Shown here: piece by piece, positions 32,340 through 44,396 of the stretch
How the letters are laid out: the number at the start of each line of letters is the position of its first letter
Numbering within the stretch: the first letter of the stretch is position 1
Source: Heracleum sosnowskyi
Lineage: Eukaryota > Streptophyta > Magnoliopsida > Apiales > Apiaceae
Assembly: GCA_030848705.1 (NCBI GenBank)
Contig: CM061243.1
Coordinates: 3,940,001 to 4,004,000, forward strand
DNA length: 64,000 nucleotides
Direction of reading: 5' to 3'
Notes under the pieces: model-generated
What the model was told of the DNA's origin: nothing
Seen by the model: only the letters and a program-made list of their open reading frames with translations
The model's database searches: none
Program-made: the position numbers and the translations under genes

Positions 32340-33757
32340 GTTTTATGGACTTTCTCTCTGGATAATCCTTTCGTCAAAGGATCTCCCAAATTATCATCTG
32401 ATCTTATATGATCAACTCTAACAGCTCCTTTAGAGAGATACTCTCTAACAGTGATGTGCTTACGACATATATGTCATTTCTTACCTTTAAAATAACGGTT
32501 CTGAACCTTATCGATAGTCACGGTACTATCGTAATGGATCAATACAGATGGAACCGGTTTTTCCCATAAAGGGATCTCTGCTAGCAAGTTTCTTAACCAA
32601 CTTGCCTCTTCACTAGCTATGGCTAGTGTAATCAATTCTGCTTCCATAGTGGACTCAGCTAAGATAGTCTGTTTCTTTGATTTCCAAGAAACAGCACCAC
32701 CGGCTATATTGAAAATATAGCTACTTGTTGCCTTGGAGTCTTCTGAAAGGGTATTCCAGTCAGCATCACTGTATCCTTCAAGGACAGCGGAAAACTTTCC
32801 ATAGTGTAATCCAAAGGTCATAGTTTTCTTGAGGTATTTCATGACCCTCTCAATAGCATGTCAATGCTCTAAACTAGGTATACTGGTAAACCTGCCCAAT
32901 AATCCCACAACATATGCTATGTCGGGTCTAGTGCCATCAGCGGCATGTCTAAGGCTACCGATGATACTTGCATATTCTTGTTGTCTTACACCGTGACCTT
33001 CATTTTTAAACAGTTTAACACTAGGGTCATATGGTGTACTAGCAGGATTACAGTCAAAGTAATTGTATTTCTTAAAGATTTTTTCGACGTATTGAGATTG
33101 ATCCAAAGAAAGTCCCTTTTCTGACCTAGTAATCTTGATACCAAGGATTACACTTGCTTCTCCAAGATCTTTCATATCAAAGTTGGCATTCAACAATGAT
33201 TTCACTTTATTTACTGCATGAATATTTGAACCAAATATCAGCAGGTCATCTACATATACGCAGATAATAGTGCAAATGCCATTTTCAAATTTGTAGTAAA
33301 TGCATTTGTCACTTTCATTAACTCTAAAGTCATTCGACATGATAAGTTTGTCAAAATTTTCATGCCATAAAGTAGGTGATTGCTTAAGTCCATATATGGT
33401 CTTATCTAGCTTGCACACCTTCTTTTCCTGCCCGTGGATCACGAAACCCTCAGATTGATCCATGTAAATTTCCTCCTCTAGTTCACCGTTTAAGAATGCA
33501 GTCTTCACATCCATTTGGTGAATCACTAGATTATGGATGACAACTATAGAAATTAAAACTCTGATGGATGTCATCCTCGAGACTGGTGAAAATGTGTCGA
33601 AGAAATCCACATTTTCTCCCTGTTTAAAGCCTTTGGCTACTAAACGAGCCTTATACCTTTCAACAGTCCCATCAAGTCTTAATTTCTTCTTAAAAATTCA
33701 TTTACATCCTATTGACTTACAACCAGGAGGTAAATCAACCAAATGCCAAGTTTTATT
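32340..33757 (-). pseudogene. Copia reverse transcriptase / RNase H, disrupted
   Basis: Minus-strand frames carry KARLVAKGFKQ, HQMDVKTAFLNGELEEEIYM, the catalytic YVDD (VYVDDLLIFG) and RNase H segments YSDADWN and ESTMEAELITL. A TGA near 32858 interrupts the frame after SIPSLEH and another stop follows GKK at 32474, although family-like residues (HITVREYL, DNLGDPLTKGLSRE) continue beyond it. Upstream pol is deleted. Not functional. Confidence 0.88.
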
Positions 33758-34455
33758 GGGTACCGGATTTTTCTGGGATGAGTCACAGGTCACTCTCTCT
33801 TTAAGACGTTTCACAGCTATGCTCCAAATGGTGCAAGAACAATCTCGTTTGCCAAGCCGTTCCCAGGATAAAACAGTCCAAAAAAAAAATTCGTTCGATA
33901 AAAATTTTGCACTAAAATTTATCGATCGATCAACACCTTACGAATATTGCTCAAAATATATATTACAGTAAAAGGATGCCTTGCCAATCATGTACTCTTG
34001 ATACAACTTCGTCCGAAAATAACAATACAAAAGTAATGGACAAGTGTTTATGTGTGTATGGTTGTAGGAGTTAAAACTCAACTAAACAAACTAATAAAGA
34101 ATGAAGATGGAAAGAGATTATTGCTGACCAATACAAACGAGAGCAACCTAAAAGTATGCTTCTAATGGGAAAAGAAAAATAATGTATATAGGAGGTTGAG
34201 AGAATAACAATGTATATAATATAATTAACTTGTAGAACTTGTGTCTACTACACAAAAATGCACCACCTTATAAGTTCACTAGGAACTATGCATTCAATGA
34301 AAAGCAGCTGATTACAAGCCTCCCACCAAGCTAGCTAAAATTTGAAGTCAAAAAAATACTTTAATGCACCCGTTTTTATTTGTCATTAAATGACACAATA
34401 ATTAAAAAAAAATATTATTTTTAAAATATTCATATAATAAAAAAAAATCTCAACA
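33758..34455 (-). repeat. 5' LTR of the deleted Copia element
   Basis: About 698 bp, ends TCTCAACA on the plus strand like the 3' LTR. It joins pol at GGGTACC without a primer site. Confidence 0.78.
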
Positions 34456-34729
34456 GAGTATTCCATTGACTTGTTCAATGACACTGATGAAGTTAGTAAC
34501 ATTATGATTATATCTCTTCGACGTGATTTCGTTAAAACATTGTGATATATAAATATAAACATTAAAATTACAGGGTACATTTGGAACAAATTAACAAAGC
34601 ATATATTACTTGTTCAGAGAAAAACTAGTTAGACTGATGAACTAGATACTAATTACTAGAACAAGTCTATTGCTTAGAGATTTACTTGTCTAGTGCTTAG
34701 AGATTTACTTGTTGAGGCTGCATTTAGAT

Positions 34730-36683
34730 TTAGAATGATGGGACAATGCCATAACCAGTTTCAGCCATTAATGTTGAGGAGAACATTTGATCCACTTCAA
34801 CTTCTGCATCTGTTCTCTTTGCAAACCGGCCTTTGATCCTTGGCCTGGTTTCTGCATAAGCTTTTCTTGATGCATACCTGATTGTCTTGACAAATTTCCG
34901 ATTCTTTTTCTTTTCTTTGTATCTGAGGACTCTAGCCTCTCTATCCATTGCAGATAGTTGGGTTGGCGTCTGAATTGGCCGGGTTGAAAACATGTCAATC
35001 GTACCTTTACAGGGTCTTGAATGTGGGATTGAGACATCGATCATTGTAGATTCTGGAACAACTCCGACATCCATAGAGGATACAGAAACCTGAAATCGAA
35101 AAGAATCTAGATAAATAATGTATGGACATGTATAGATTAAGGTTGAGTAGACAATTTTTCATAAATCAGGAGGGCCATGCAGTCAAATTGTACCTTCAGA
35201 GCTGTAACATTCAGTTATGTTTCTCACTAAGTGGCTTAATTTAAGAAATCTGTTAATGCTCAGATCTGTAACTGATATGAGATCCTCTCATCCACACAAT
35301 CATGTAAAGATCAACTTATGCAATTACTCTATAACTTGCAGTATAATGTTTTAAGAAGTCCAAGATTTCTGTGCATATTAAATCTCTGACTTAATAGAGT
35401 TTTTAGAATTAAGAATCTCTTTGGTGAGCTTGTGCCAGGCTCAGCAGGCAGTTGTGCTTAGACTATTAAAGATAATTTTCTTGATTTATTATTCTCTATG
35501 TATAATATTTGTCGATATGCAAAATATAAAGGCCATCATTATATTTTGTTTCTGCAGGGGAAATAATCAGTGCTTTAGAAAGTGATTAGCGGAACTAAAC
35601 ATTTGACTGATATCTATGCTTAATAGCTGGAGTTCAAGTTGTACGTTTGAGTGGCTTAAGTGCCTTATCTAGCAGTTATGTCGGGATTACGCAGGGTTCA
35701 AAGGTTCATAGACTAAAACGCAGGAGGAAAAGTGCCCGGACAAGACAGGAAATCATATTCAGGCTATGATAACTGCCTTAAAAATTTTAAATAAGAGGCA
35801 AACTATCTGGAAACATACACAAAGGAATTTCATGTTGATATGGTGAAGAGAAGCTTACGCTGTGGCTAAGTGAAGGTGGATAGCAGTAGCCTGTGTTTGA
35901 TGTTTCATACTCCATGTCAAGCTGGAAAGTCTGGTTCTGCTTTGGCAGGGGCTGCTCTTGCTGGGGATGAAACTGATGAAGTTTCATCTGTCCATTCTGA
36001 ACTGGCACGATGCTATCGCCTGTATAACTCTTCTGTGGAACATAATACTTGTGCTGATCATTGTACTGGTCTCCAAAGCTCTTCTGAGGAACGTCATATT
36101 GCTGCTTAGTAGTGACCTGATTGTCCTGACATGAAGTAAAATCGACAAAGTCCAAGTACTCATCCACCGCCTCCCCACCAAAAAACAGGCCATTTGTAAG
36201 CTGGTTAGAGTTGTTCTTGGGAGGATTGATCAACCACGAAGCCGCTTCACTTTCCTCATCTTCATCTGCAACCTCATCTGTTTCTGGAGTCAAGAAATCA
36301 ACATTGAGATCATCTCCAAGTCCAAGAATTGACCCTTTAGCAGCCCGGGGACCGTAGACACCACAAGAAATTGGCGCAACAGGAACACGGTGGTGACGGC
36401 TTGCTAATGGATTAGCAGAGTGAATATCTGCATCACAGCTGGTACAAAGCGACGCAGCATCTGCCTTGCAGATGAAGGCAGCAGGAGCGCGCTCACATGC
36501 TTCACATATCCAGACACGCTCATGCTGCGAGGCTAGCTCATTGGCAGCATGGATGCGAGCATCGCAGCCACTGCAAAGGTATGCCAAGTCAGCACGGCAA
36601 TAAACTGTGCATGGCGCTGAGCGACATGTATCACAAATACGCGCCCAAGTGCTGCCAATTTGCTCCTCCTTAAACATTGTCAT
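34730..36683 (-). CDS. COL: CONSTANS-LIKE B-box zinc finger transcription factor
   Basis: Two exons, 36683-35859 and 35089-34730, intron with GTAAGC donor and TTTCAG acceptor, 394 residues. COL proteins regulate transcription in light and flowering responses. Two B-boxes occur: CDTCRSAPCTVYC from residue 17 and CEACERAPAAFIC next, each with the conserved Cys/His/Asp ligands. An acidic, Gln-rich middle region follows. Exon 2 has the CCT domain (about 325-367, REARVLRYKEKKKNRKF to KGRFAKR), which binds DNA and NF-Y subunits. The protein ends GYGIVPSF, a VP-type COP1-binding motif. Start chosen as MTMFKEEQIG, the usual distance before box 1. The frame stays open upstream to an ATG at 36947 in a SINE. 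Confidence 0.93.
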
Positions 36684-36900
36684 ACCCTTTTTTTTCCCTG
36701 TGTGTCTGGAATCTGTGGCTGTGGAAAATTGTGGCAAGGGGAGGCCTGGTAGCTGTAGGCAAATGCCAGTGGGGCTAAAAGAATCCAGGGACCAACACGT
36801 GGCGATCGATAGCGGGCGCAGAAAGTAGTTTACAAGAACTTGTGGTTGGCTAATGTTTAGAGAGGACCCATCCAGTTTGCTGACACAGAGTTTCCAAGTT

Positions 36901-37096
36901 TTTTTTTTTTTTGTTAATTCAGTGTCCGGGCCAGCTTTCGCGCACATCGACTAATCCGAAGGACTGCTAGCACACTCTTACCCACCGAGCATGGCAGCCC
37001 ACTTACTTCCGTGCATCCAAGTGGAATCGAACTTATAACCTTGGGATGATAAGCCCCTAAAATCACGGTCTCAACCAACTAGGACACATGGTGGGT
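36901..37096 (-). mobile_element. Au-like tRNA-derived SINE, 196 bp, upstream of COL
   Basis: Minus strand: tRNA-like head with A box TAGTTGGTTGAGA (37069-37081) and B box GTTCGATTCC (37022-37031), a body with GATTAGTCGATGTGCGCG and GCTGGCCCGGACAC, which resembles the Au SINE 3' region, and a 12-A tail (T run 36901-36912). It is flanked by a perfect 17-bp duplication CACAGAGTTTCCAAGTT (36884-36900 and 37097-37113). SINEs are copied by LINE machinery. Confidence 0.92.
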
Positions 37097-37113
37097 CACA
37101 GAGTTTCCAAGTT

Positions 37114-37482
37114 GGCCTTGTAGCATTGCCTAACGCTGAAGAAACTATTTATTGCAAGCAAATTGATAATTGAACTCCAGAGTTAGCCATAAATCTCCAA
37201 TGTTCAATATTGCGTATAAAATTTGATAATTGGCCATGTACAACATTTTAAATACTCATACGCATTTATGCCTTTACCGATCCCTGAACTCTCGAAATCT
37301 TGTTATCAAAGAAAGAGAGATATCCGTTTTGCTACAACGTCATGAGTTTCGATAAATTTGTACGATATATCTGACTTACTGAATCTCAAATCTATTTTTT
37401 CTATTAAGAAATTTGTACTACCTGCAGTTATAATTTTGGCTGAGCTGTTGTATTTGCAATGTAGGAAATTTCTTATGTTTAT
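37114..37482. other. Intergenic, nothing supported
   Basis: No gene or repeat boundary seen; part may belong to the COL promoter. Confidence 0.4.
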
Positions 37483-37483
37483 T

Positions 37484-37771
37484 ATTCCCTCCGTCTCACT
37501 CATTTTTATACAGTTTTTTTTTCAATGTTTGTGACGCATTTTAAGGTGTATATAAAGTATACTTTTAATTTCAAAAAAAAGTATACTTTTATAATTTATT
37601 TTAAAATTATTTTTTCTCTGAATAAAAATTTAAACGTTAAATTTTAATTCATAAGAACAAAAAATTTAAAAATAATTTATGAAAATATACTTTATAGGAG
37701 TTTTAAAATGTGTGCCGAACCCCGTCTTTCGATGTATAAAATTGGATGGCATGGGACGGAGGAGGGAGTAC
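37484..37771. mobile_element. Stowaway-like MITE, about 288 bp
   Basis: Left end ATTCCCTCCGTCTCACTCAT; the right end complemented is TACTCCCTCCTCCGTCCCAT. Both ends then share TTTTATAC. AT-rich interior. Typical of plant Stowaway/mariner-derived MITEs with TA targets. Confidence 0.8.
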
Positions 37772-38297
37772 TTGTTATCACCTACGCTTAGGTATATTAA
37801 CTGACTTAATATCAGTTAGTTGTGGGTCGAGTATAACAGAACTGAATGTGCCTAAGCTCACTGATTGGCTTTATTAAATTGTTGCTGAATACCAGAAGCT
37901 TTTGTAAGCATTGACACGATTCACATGAAATGGTTGAGACAACCAGGTAAAGTTATACATAATAGCAAAATCACAAATGTTGACAACCTACACACAAGTT
38001 AATAAAATTGCAACCATTCATTTTACTTGGTTGAGACCACCTAGTAAAGCGACTGATAGTCGGATAGAGTCTAAAAATGAATGGCTATGGTTCTACTATA
38101 ATCACAACTATGTCGTAAAAATCCTCGGATCTAAATTGTATTTCTGGCCTCTTCTCGGAGGAATATTTTCTCGTAGCATGACACCAGACATGCATGCATG
38201 TATTTGACACGTGTCGAGTTGTTAACACCCTAGTCATCACCTAAGCCTAGTCACCAACTAAATCCTAGGCAGCACGACAAGTTATCTCTCTACTTGT
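37772..38297. other. Intergenic, nothing supported
   Basis: Short open frames only; no family match recognised. Confidence 0.4.
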
Positions 38298-38756
38298 TGT
38301 TGGAGAAATTTTGTAACAACACAAATCGGAGGTTGCTGGAATAACGAAATATGAAAATAGGGGGATTTAGGATTTTTGGATGTTTGGGGGCTGGACTTGG
38401 AAGGTGTCTCGATTTGTCTCATGTATCGGATCCCTTTGCCAAGATGCCTGCGTACCAATTTATATTGGATCAAGCCCACGCAATTCTGTGCAATTGTGTT
38501 TATCCCTGAGAGACTTTAGGGATAAACTTTGTTAATGTGGTAAATTACCGATTTTATCTTGCATTATCTTGGCGTTGTGATATCTTCATGATTTGAAGGA
38601 TATCGTTTGGGGATATTTTCCGTTATTCGTTGATTGAGATTGATTCTTTCCTCATTTCAGGGAGAGGATATTACTTAGTGGTCAAGTAATTAATTATTAA
38701 TCTGAATTAATAATTATTAAACGGAGAAATTTGGACTATGCCAAATTGTGGCATAA
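38298..38756 (-). mobile_element. 3' LTR related to the LARD-like family
   Basis: On the minus strand it begins TGTTATGCCACAATTTGGC and contains segments shared with the 17323 LTR: TTATTCCAGCAA, TTTCATATTTCGTTATTCCA, AAGTCCAGCCCC, ATATAAATTGGTACGCAGGC. It is flanked on the plus side by AGCCCCCAGTTCTTCAGTG, matching the complement of the LARD 3' internal end (CTGCACTGAAGAACTGGGGG). Divergence from that LTR is high, so it is an older or sister family. Confidence 0.75.
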
Positions 38757-39400
38757 CAACAAGCCCCCAGTTCTTCAGTGTAGCTTGCTGCAGTGGAGAA
38801 CTAACAATCTTCGAACTTCCAAATTTCTTGAGTCGCTGAAACAGCTAAAAATAGAAGATTACTAAAACTTTCAGAGCACTACAGTGCCCGTTTTGCATAT
38901 GTGAATGCAAGTACTATAGCATGCGATGAACCATATTAGGATATATATTTTTGCCAAGGTTTCAAAAGTGCGAGTATATGTAATATCATTTTGAAATTCG
39001 TTGTGGTCTCATTGTCAAGTTAGGACCTTGACGTTCTGTATATAGCCCGAATTGGCGTACACGCTTTTCAAAAGTCATTGTCCACATAAGGATGTGTATT
39101 CGTTCATCCGCGAGCTCCCGAGATGAGGCTTTAATAAGTCATGCTTTCAGCCTATATCATGTATGGTTCCACACGTTTTCCTACAATCCCGCGGCATCTA
39201 CGCATTTATTTCCGTGATTGTAAGAATGTCCCGTGTCTACCAAGAAATATCCATTTATCAATGGGTCTTCAATAATGTAATTTTATCCCTGGACTCTCCT
39301 CTGAGAGTAGTAGGGTCTTCAATCCAGAGGGTCGCTGACTCCTTTCTATAAGCATGTAGCAGTGCGGGACTTATAACTTGTCAACCTGTCCTACTTGACA
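38757..39400 (-). mobile_element. 3' internal part of the same LTR element
   Basis: 38757-38850 matches, in complement, 19805-19890 of the LARD-like element (TTCAGCGACTCAAGAAATTT versus TTCATTGACTCAGGAAATTC). Further right similarity fades, and I could not locate the other LTR with confidence. A TGTTGTGCCATGATTATGAG on the minus strand at about 40475-40494 could be a remnant of its start. The right boundary given is arbitrary. Confidence 0.5.
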
Positions 39401-41375
39401 ATTTAAGTTCACAAGTTTGAAATATTTTTGACATATATGTATTATCGCGACGATATATGAAAAATATTTTGAACACAGTCAAAAAATAAAATAAATATGT
39501 CATCTAAGAATGTCGCGATATTTATTCTCTTAAAAACTAATGTCCTTTGTAAGAATTTTCTTCAAAAATTATGCATCTCGCATAAATATTTTTTCTTTGA
39601 AATATGCAGCTCGTTCAATATTGTAAAATATCAACAATTCTCTAAAATAAAAATATCGAACGATATTTTCTAAAATATATGTGCGAATCTCGCAATAATT
39701 TTACAAGCACAATAAAATATTACTCGCACGATTTAATATTTTTTCATAAAAATGCGCATGGCATGATATTTAATTTGCAGAAAATTAAAATAAGAATTAA
39801 AAACTTATCTTTGATTTTTGTCCGGCAACTCCTCATTAAAAGAAGATAAAAATGATAGATCAAGGAGGATAAATATAAAAGAAAAAAACATAACAGCAGA
39901 AGAAAGAGGACAAGAACACAAAAACACCAACAACAAAACATGAACCAAAGAATATTAACCATCTTCTGATAATGGTCGTAAGATCTTCACGTTTTTTTCG
40001 AAGAAATCTATGACCATCAGCGACATTTGAATGTAAAGATACGAGTTATCCGAAAAGATCAAATTATACCTCTCACACAGAGTGCCAATATAATTTACAA
40101 AATGGATATTGATCATTGTTCGGTATACTTCCTGTTAATAATAAATTCAGCAGGAATTTTGTCCTACACACGATAAGCGGGCTGACATTGAAATTTACGA
40201 AACCTTAATCGAAATCAAAATTTGGGAACTTAACATACATATACACCGTATATTTTACACATCAATATACACATAACTCGAAAATTTCAAAATTTTTAAT
40301 TATCGGTTTTGGATATCATGTGATCAGTTTATAATCGAGACCACTCTCGATAAGAGTCTCATGTTCACGTAAAAACAATCACATATTCTTACTTAAACAG
40401 AATAAGAATGCTAAATCACTGCAGTTGCATCACCTTGATTCCTAGTATTTCCCAAAACCGTTACAAATTATGGTGCTCATAATCATGGCACAACATGAAA
40501 AAACCTTAATAAACATAAAATTATAACTGACGTGGCAAATTTGATATCACTCAATTCCTATTGGAAGGGAAGGGCCCAATACTATCACGCGTATGAAATA
40601 AGAATATGTCGTGTAATAAGACGAGTGGATCAGGATCCACAGGAACCACAAATTTGGGTTGACCCTGATCCAAATTCACATGGGCTTGTGCATGGGTCCA
40701 ACCAGGAAAGGGGATATACTTTGTTTTGCAATAGACTGATGTGAGCCTGGGGAAAGTAATTTTGTGCACTGTTTCGTCACTATCAACTCTGTCGAGTCGA
40801 CTGTCATGCTTCAACATCCCGGCGCCGTCTCAATTGACATTTTAGGTAGATGTTCATATCTTCGTTACTTTTTGCTGTAAAAATTTGAACAAGTACTCGA
40901 AAATTGAAGATCGTCAAATCAAGTTTAAGTGAATACGTACTAATTCGTTGAGCATTTCGAAACTTATACAAGTTCGAATTTTAATCACACAACGAAAACT
41001 GTAAGTTATTCGCAAATTTTAACTCAACATTATTTTGAATATTTTTCGGACACACCAACCGGTTTATCTCATGGTAAATTCTCATTTTTTCACAAGAAAT
41101 CAAATTTTTCGTTGTTCTTAAGTGCAAAACATGGAAAATAGCTAACCTGGGTCCAGTTGAGTTGGGCCTTGCAAATTTTAATAACACAGCTCAATTCAAT
41201 CAATTATAAATCTGGACATGGACATTCCATCAAAGCCTGCAACCATATATTACACAAAATAAAATATATAACTGGCTGTTGGACTTTTCCCGCCACTTAA
41301 AACTATTTTAACTATATTTTTTTTTTTCAAAATTCTACTACTCTCAGCAAACTTCACAAAAAATAATAAAATGAT
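39401..41375. other. Intergenic, mostly AT-rich; possibly rest of the old LTR element
   Basis: No supportable gene. Repeated ATCGCGA/TCTCGCA-type motifs at 39440-39700 look like decayed repeat sequence. Confidence 0.35.
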
Positions 41376-44300
41376 TCATCTAGGACCAGATAATTCAATG
41401 GCCTGTACAATCACTAAAGAGTCGTTGGTGAGGTCCGAAAATCGCTCCGATGAGGACAGTTCTTGTGTTTTGTATTTGGTTGAGTCAATATTATGGGAAG
41501 TTTCCCATTTTTCTGCTAGTCCATCGCCTTCAAGCATTCGTACCACTTCTGACATTTTCGGCCTTAGGCCTGGTAAGTATTGAGTGCACAAGAAAGCCAC
41601 TTTAACTAGTTCTTCGAGCTCGACTGTGTCATAATTGTTCTTTAAATCCTTGTCAACTAGAATATCTAGTTTCTTTTCTTGATAAATCTTTTTTACCTGC
41701 ATTGTTTCAAAATGTCATGTTGCATTAAATTTTCTGCACACAGACATCAGTAAACTTGATAATCTATGTTGTTGAATTGTTTCTCGGACAGCAATGATTT
41801 TTAGTTGTAATTTTGACAGTATGTAGAGTGTGCTTACCCAGTCTAATATTGCTCCTTTTTGATTAGCTGCCTTGCCAAATTCTAAAGCTCTGTGTCCTGT
41901 GATCAGCTCAAGGAGAAGAATTCCGAATCCAAAAACATCCGTCTTCTCAGAGGACTGGCCAGTTGAGAGATATTCAGGTGCTATATGCCCCACAGTCCCC
42001 CTCACCGCAGTTGTCACATGAGAATCTTGATGATTCATAAACTTTGCTAATCCAAAATCTCCTACAACTGCCTCACAATAGTCATCAAGAAGTATATTAG
42101 CTGCTTTAACATCTCTATGAATGATCTTCGGGTCACATTGCTCATGGAGGTACAATAGTCCCCTTGCAGCTCCTAATGCAATCCTTTTCCTTATGTCCCA
42201 GTCAAGAATTGGTTTTGCTGTCAAGTAAATACAAAATTCACCAAATCAATACCTAAATTCAGCATCTTAAATTCTATTGATTTGAGGATTACAAATGATG
42301 ACATTTCATCAATGCTATTACCTTTGAGACGTGAAGCAACACTTCCATTTGACATGAACGGATACACAAGGAGTTTTTCGGTGGCAGTCATACAAAATCC
42401 ATAGAGTCCAAGGAGGTTTCTGTGCACAGCTAAACTGATCATCTCAACTTCTGTTTGGAACTGTCTTTCTCCCCCACCTGTACTGCCATCGTTTAGCCTC
42501 TTCACGGCTACAAGAGTACCATCTTGAAGACGGCCTTTGTAAACATGCCCAAAACCCCCTTTTCCCAAAATGTTTTTACTACTGAAGTTGTTGGTAGCAA
42601 TCTGAAGTTCCCTGAATGAAAACTTCTTAAGATTTCCAAGGGAAGCTTCCTCATGATGCTTGTCTGAAATTTTTAAAAGACGCTCTAGCTTCAATTGTAA
42701 TATTACAGATTTTATATTTTGAGTTAACCAGTGAAAGTTTATCAAACTCTACAAACCTTTTTCGTCGGAGAAAGTTTGCTTGTTATGCCTTTGCCTCCAC
42801 CACAACAGCAGTCCAAGTGCAAATATGAACAACGAGATGCACCCAAGGCTTGAGCCTATAGCAATGTAAAGTTTGTCGCTTTTGGATCTTCTTGAATAAG
42901 CATTAGCTTCAAAGGCATCAAAATTCTTGGTAAGTAACAGTTAAAAGAAATAAAAAATGGCATGTCAATGGATCTCGTTAATACATAGTACATTGATGTC
43001 TGGATTACATACTCCGTGTCTTATTTAAGGGCATAGACATGGGAATCAGTGTTGTTCCATAGCATTCAGGCTCTTTGCCAGTTGGACATATAAGAGGGTT
43101 CCCAAGAATGCTGCAATAACACACACAAAAAATGCAAGGACGTGTTTAGTAGCAGTTTTAACATACCTAATGAATTGTGTTTATAAGTTCGATAAGATTA
43201 TCTGTATTCAAGTAATTTGAATGTAGGAAACGATATTTTAAAGCGTCTCATTGATCAAAACTCAGAAGCATCTTATAAACCTTAAAACACAAGAACAAAC
43301 ATGCAAAAATGACATGAATGACACTTACTTGAACTTCTTAGAAGGAAATCTGGGTACAGGGGCACTCAAGTTGTTAAAAGATAAATCTCTGAAACATAAA
43401 ACCTCAAATTAGTAACAAAATCATTATCTCTAATAGGTGTTTAAACAATTTAAAGGACTAATTAAGGTATGAGAATGTACACAACGGTAAGCCGAGTCAT
43501 ATTGGCCAATGATCCTGGAATCTCTCCAGAAAGTGTGTTATTGTTGAGCCTCCTAAAGCAATTGAAAAACTTATTACAATATTTTCACTAAGAAATTCGA
43601 ATCTGAATTTATCAACAATCTAAATCTATAATTACATGTATTGTAGACTTTTTAAGCGGCTTAAAGAAAAGGGAATTTCTCCACTGAAGTGATTATCAGA
43701 AAGATCAAGAGTGTGCAGCTTTCTGAGCCTTCCTAGCTCTACTGGAATAAGTCCAGTTATATTGTTGTTTTGCAAGAGTCTGCAACATATCACACACCAA
43801 AATCAATAACAAAATCTGAGCATGCCTACATATAAGATCACAAAGACTGAGAAACACACACATATTACATAAAATACTCACATAATCTGGAGATTTGTTA
43901 AATTGCCAATGCTTGGGGAAAGAATTCCAGATAACTTTTGGCTAGGAGTTCCACTGAGAGGAGAATACATATTAAACATAGTTACATACTATGAATATCA
44001 ACAAGACAACAACTACTCTGTATTAGAAAACTCGAAAACTGGATTTTATATGGAGGACTTACAGGCCAATGACCAAGCTTTCAGCAGAACAAGTAACCAT
44101 TGTCCAGCTACATGGATCAACAGCATCACCATCCCAATTATCAAGAACACCATGAGGATCCACCAAGAAAGCTTTAATTCCCATCAAAGCTTGCACTGTA
44201 GTTCTTTTTACATTAAACACAAGAAAAGAAAAAAAAAACAAACAAATGCAAACTCCATTCTTGACCAACTTTAGTGAAGAAAGTTTACATTTTTACCTTC

Positions 44301-44396
44301 AAAGTTGACACCTTTAGGAGAAAGCAAACCATTTGAAGCACAAGAAAACCAAAGAAATGTGAGAAACCATGACACAACCTCTATCTTCATCTTCAT
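41376..44396 (-). CDS. NIK: LRR receptor-like kinase, NIK (NSP-interacting kinase) type, 11 exons
   Basis: Exons inferred: 44396-44297, 44195-44063, 43953-43882, 43779-43636, 43552-43481, 43388-43329, 43110-43013, 42906-42757, 42663-42322, 42217-41838, 41696-41376; 623 residues, the length and 11-exon plan of LRR-RLK subfamily II. Order: signal peptide (1-22), LRR N-terminal cap with WDGDAVDPCSW, five leucine-rich repeats in phase-conserved 72/144/72-nt exons, membrane segment near 237-262, then kinase with K331 (VAVKRL), HRD 424-426, DFG 444-446, activation loop HVTTAVRGTVGH and the NIK-type end VQAIELSGPR. NIK receptors act at the plasma membrane in immune and developmental signalling. Which NIK (1-3) is unclear. 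Some residues differ from the usual, e.g. DVFGFGILLLE for DVYGFGILLLE. Confidence 0.92.

Larger units (their letters stand above)
31044..34455 (-). mobile_element. Internally deleted Ty1/Copia element
   Basis: Direct repeats at 31044-31775 and 33758-34455 flank reverse transcriptase and RNase H remnants. On the minus strand the LTR starts TGTTGAGATTTTTTT. The polypurine tract AAGTGGGGGAA lies just before the 3' LTR (31776-31786), which fixes the orientation. The 5' LTR runs straight into pol near the start of reverse transcriptase, so the primer site, gag, protease and integrase are missing. I could not find a matching target duplication. Confidence 0.82.

Noticed and set aside
33537..33971. 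144-codon plus-strand frame spanning the Copia LTR/pol junction
   Set aside because: It is antisense to reverse transcriptase and crosses into the LTR; no family resemblance.
36607..36828. Plus-strand frames within the COL exon 1 region
   Set aside because: Antisense shadows of the B-box coding sequence and its leader.
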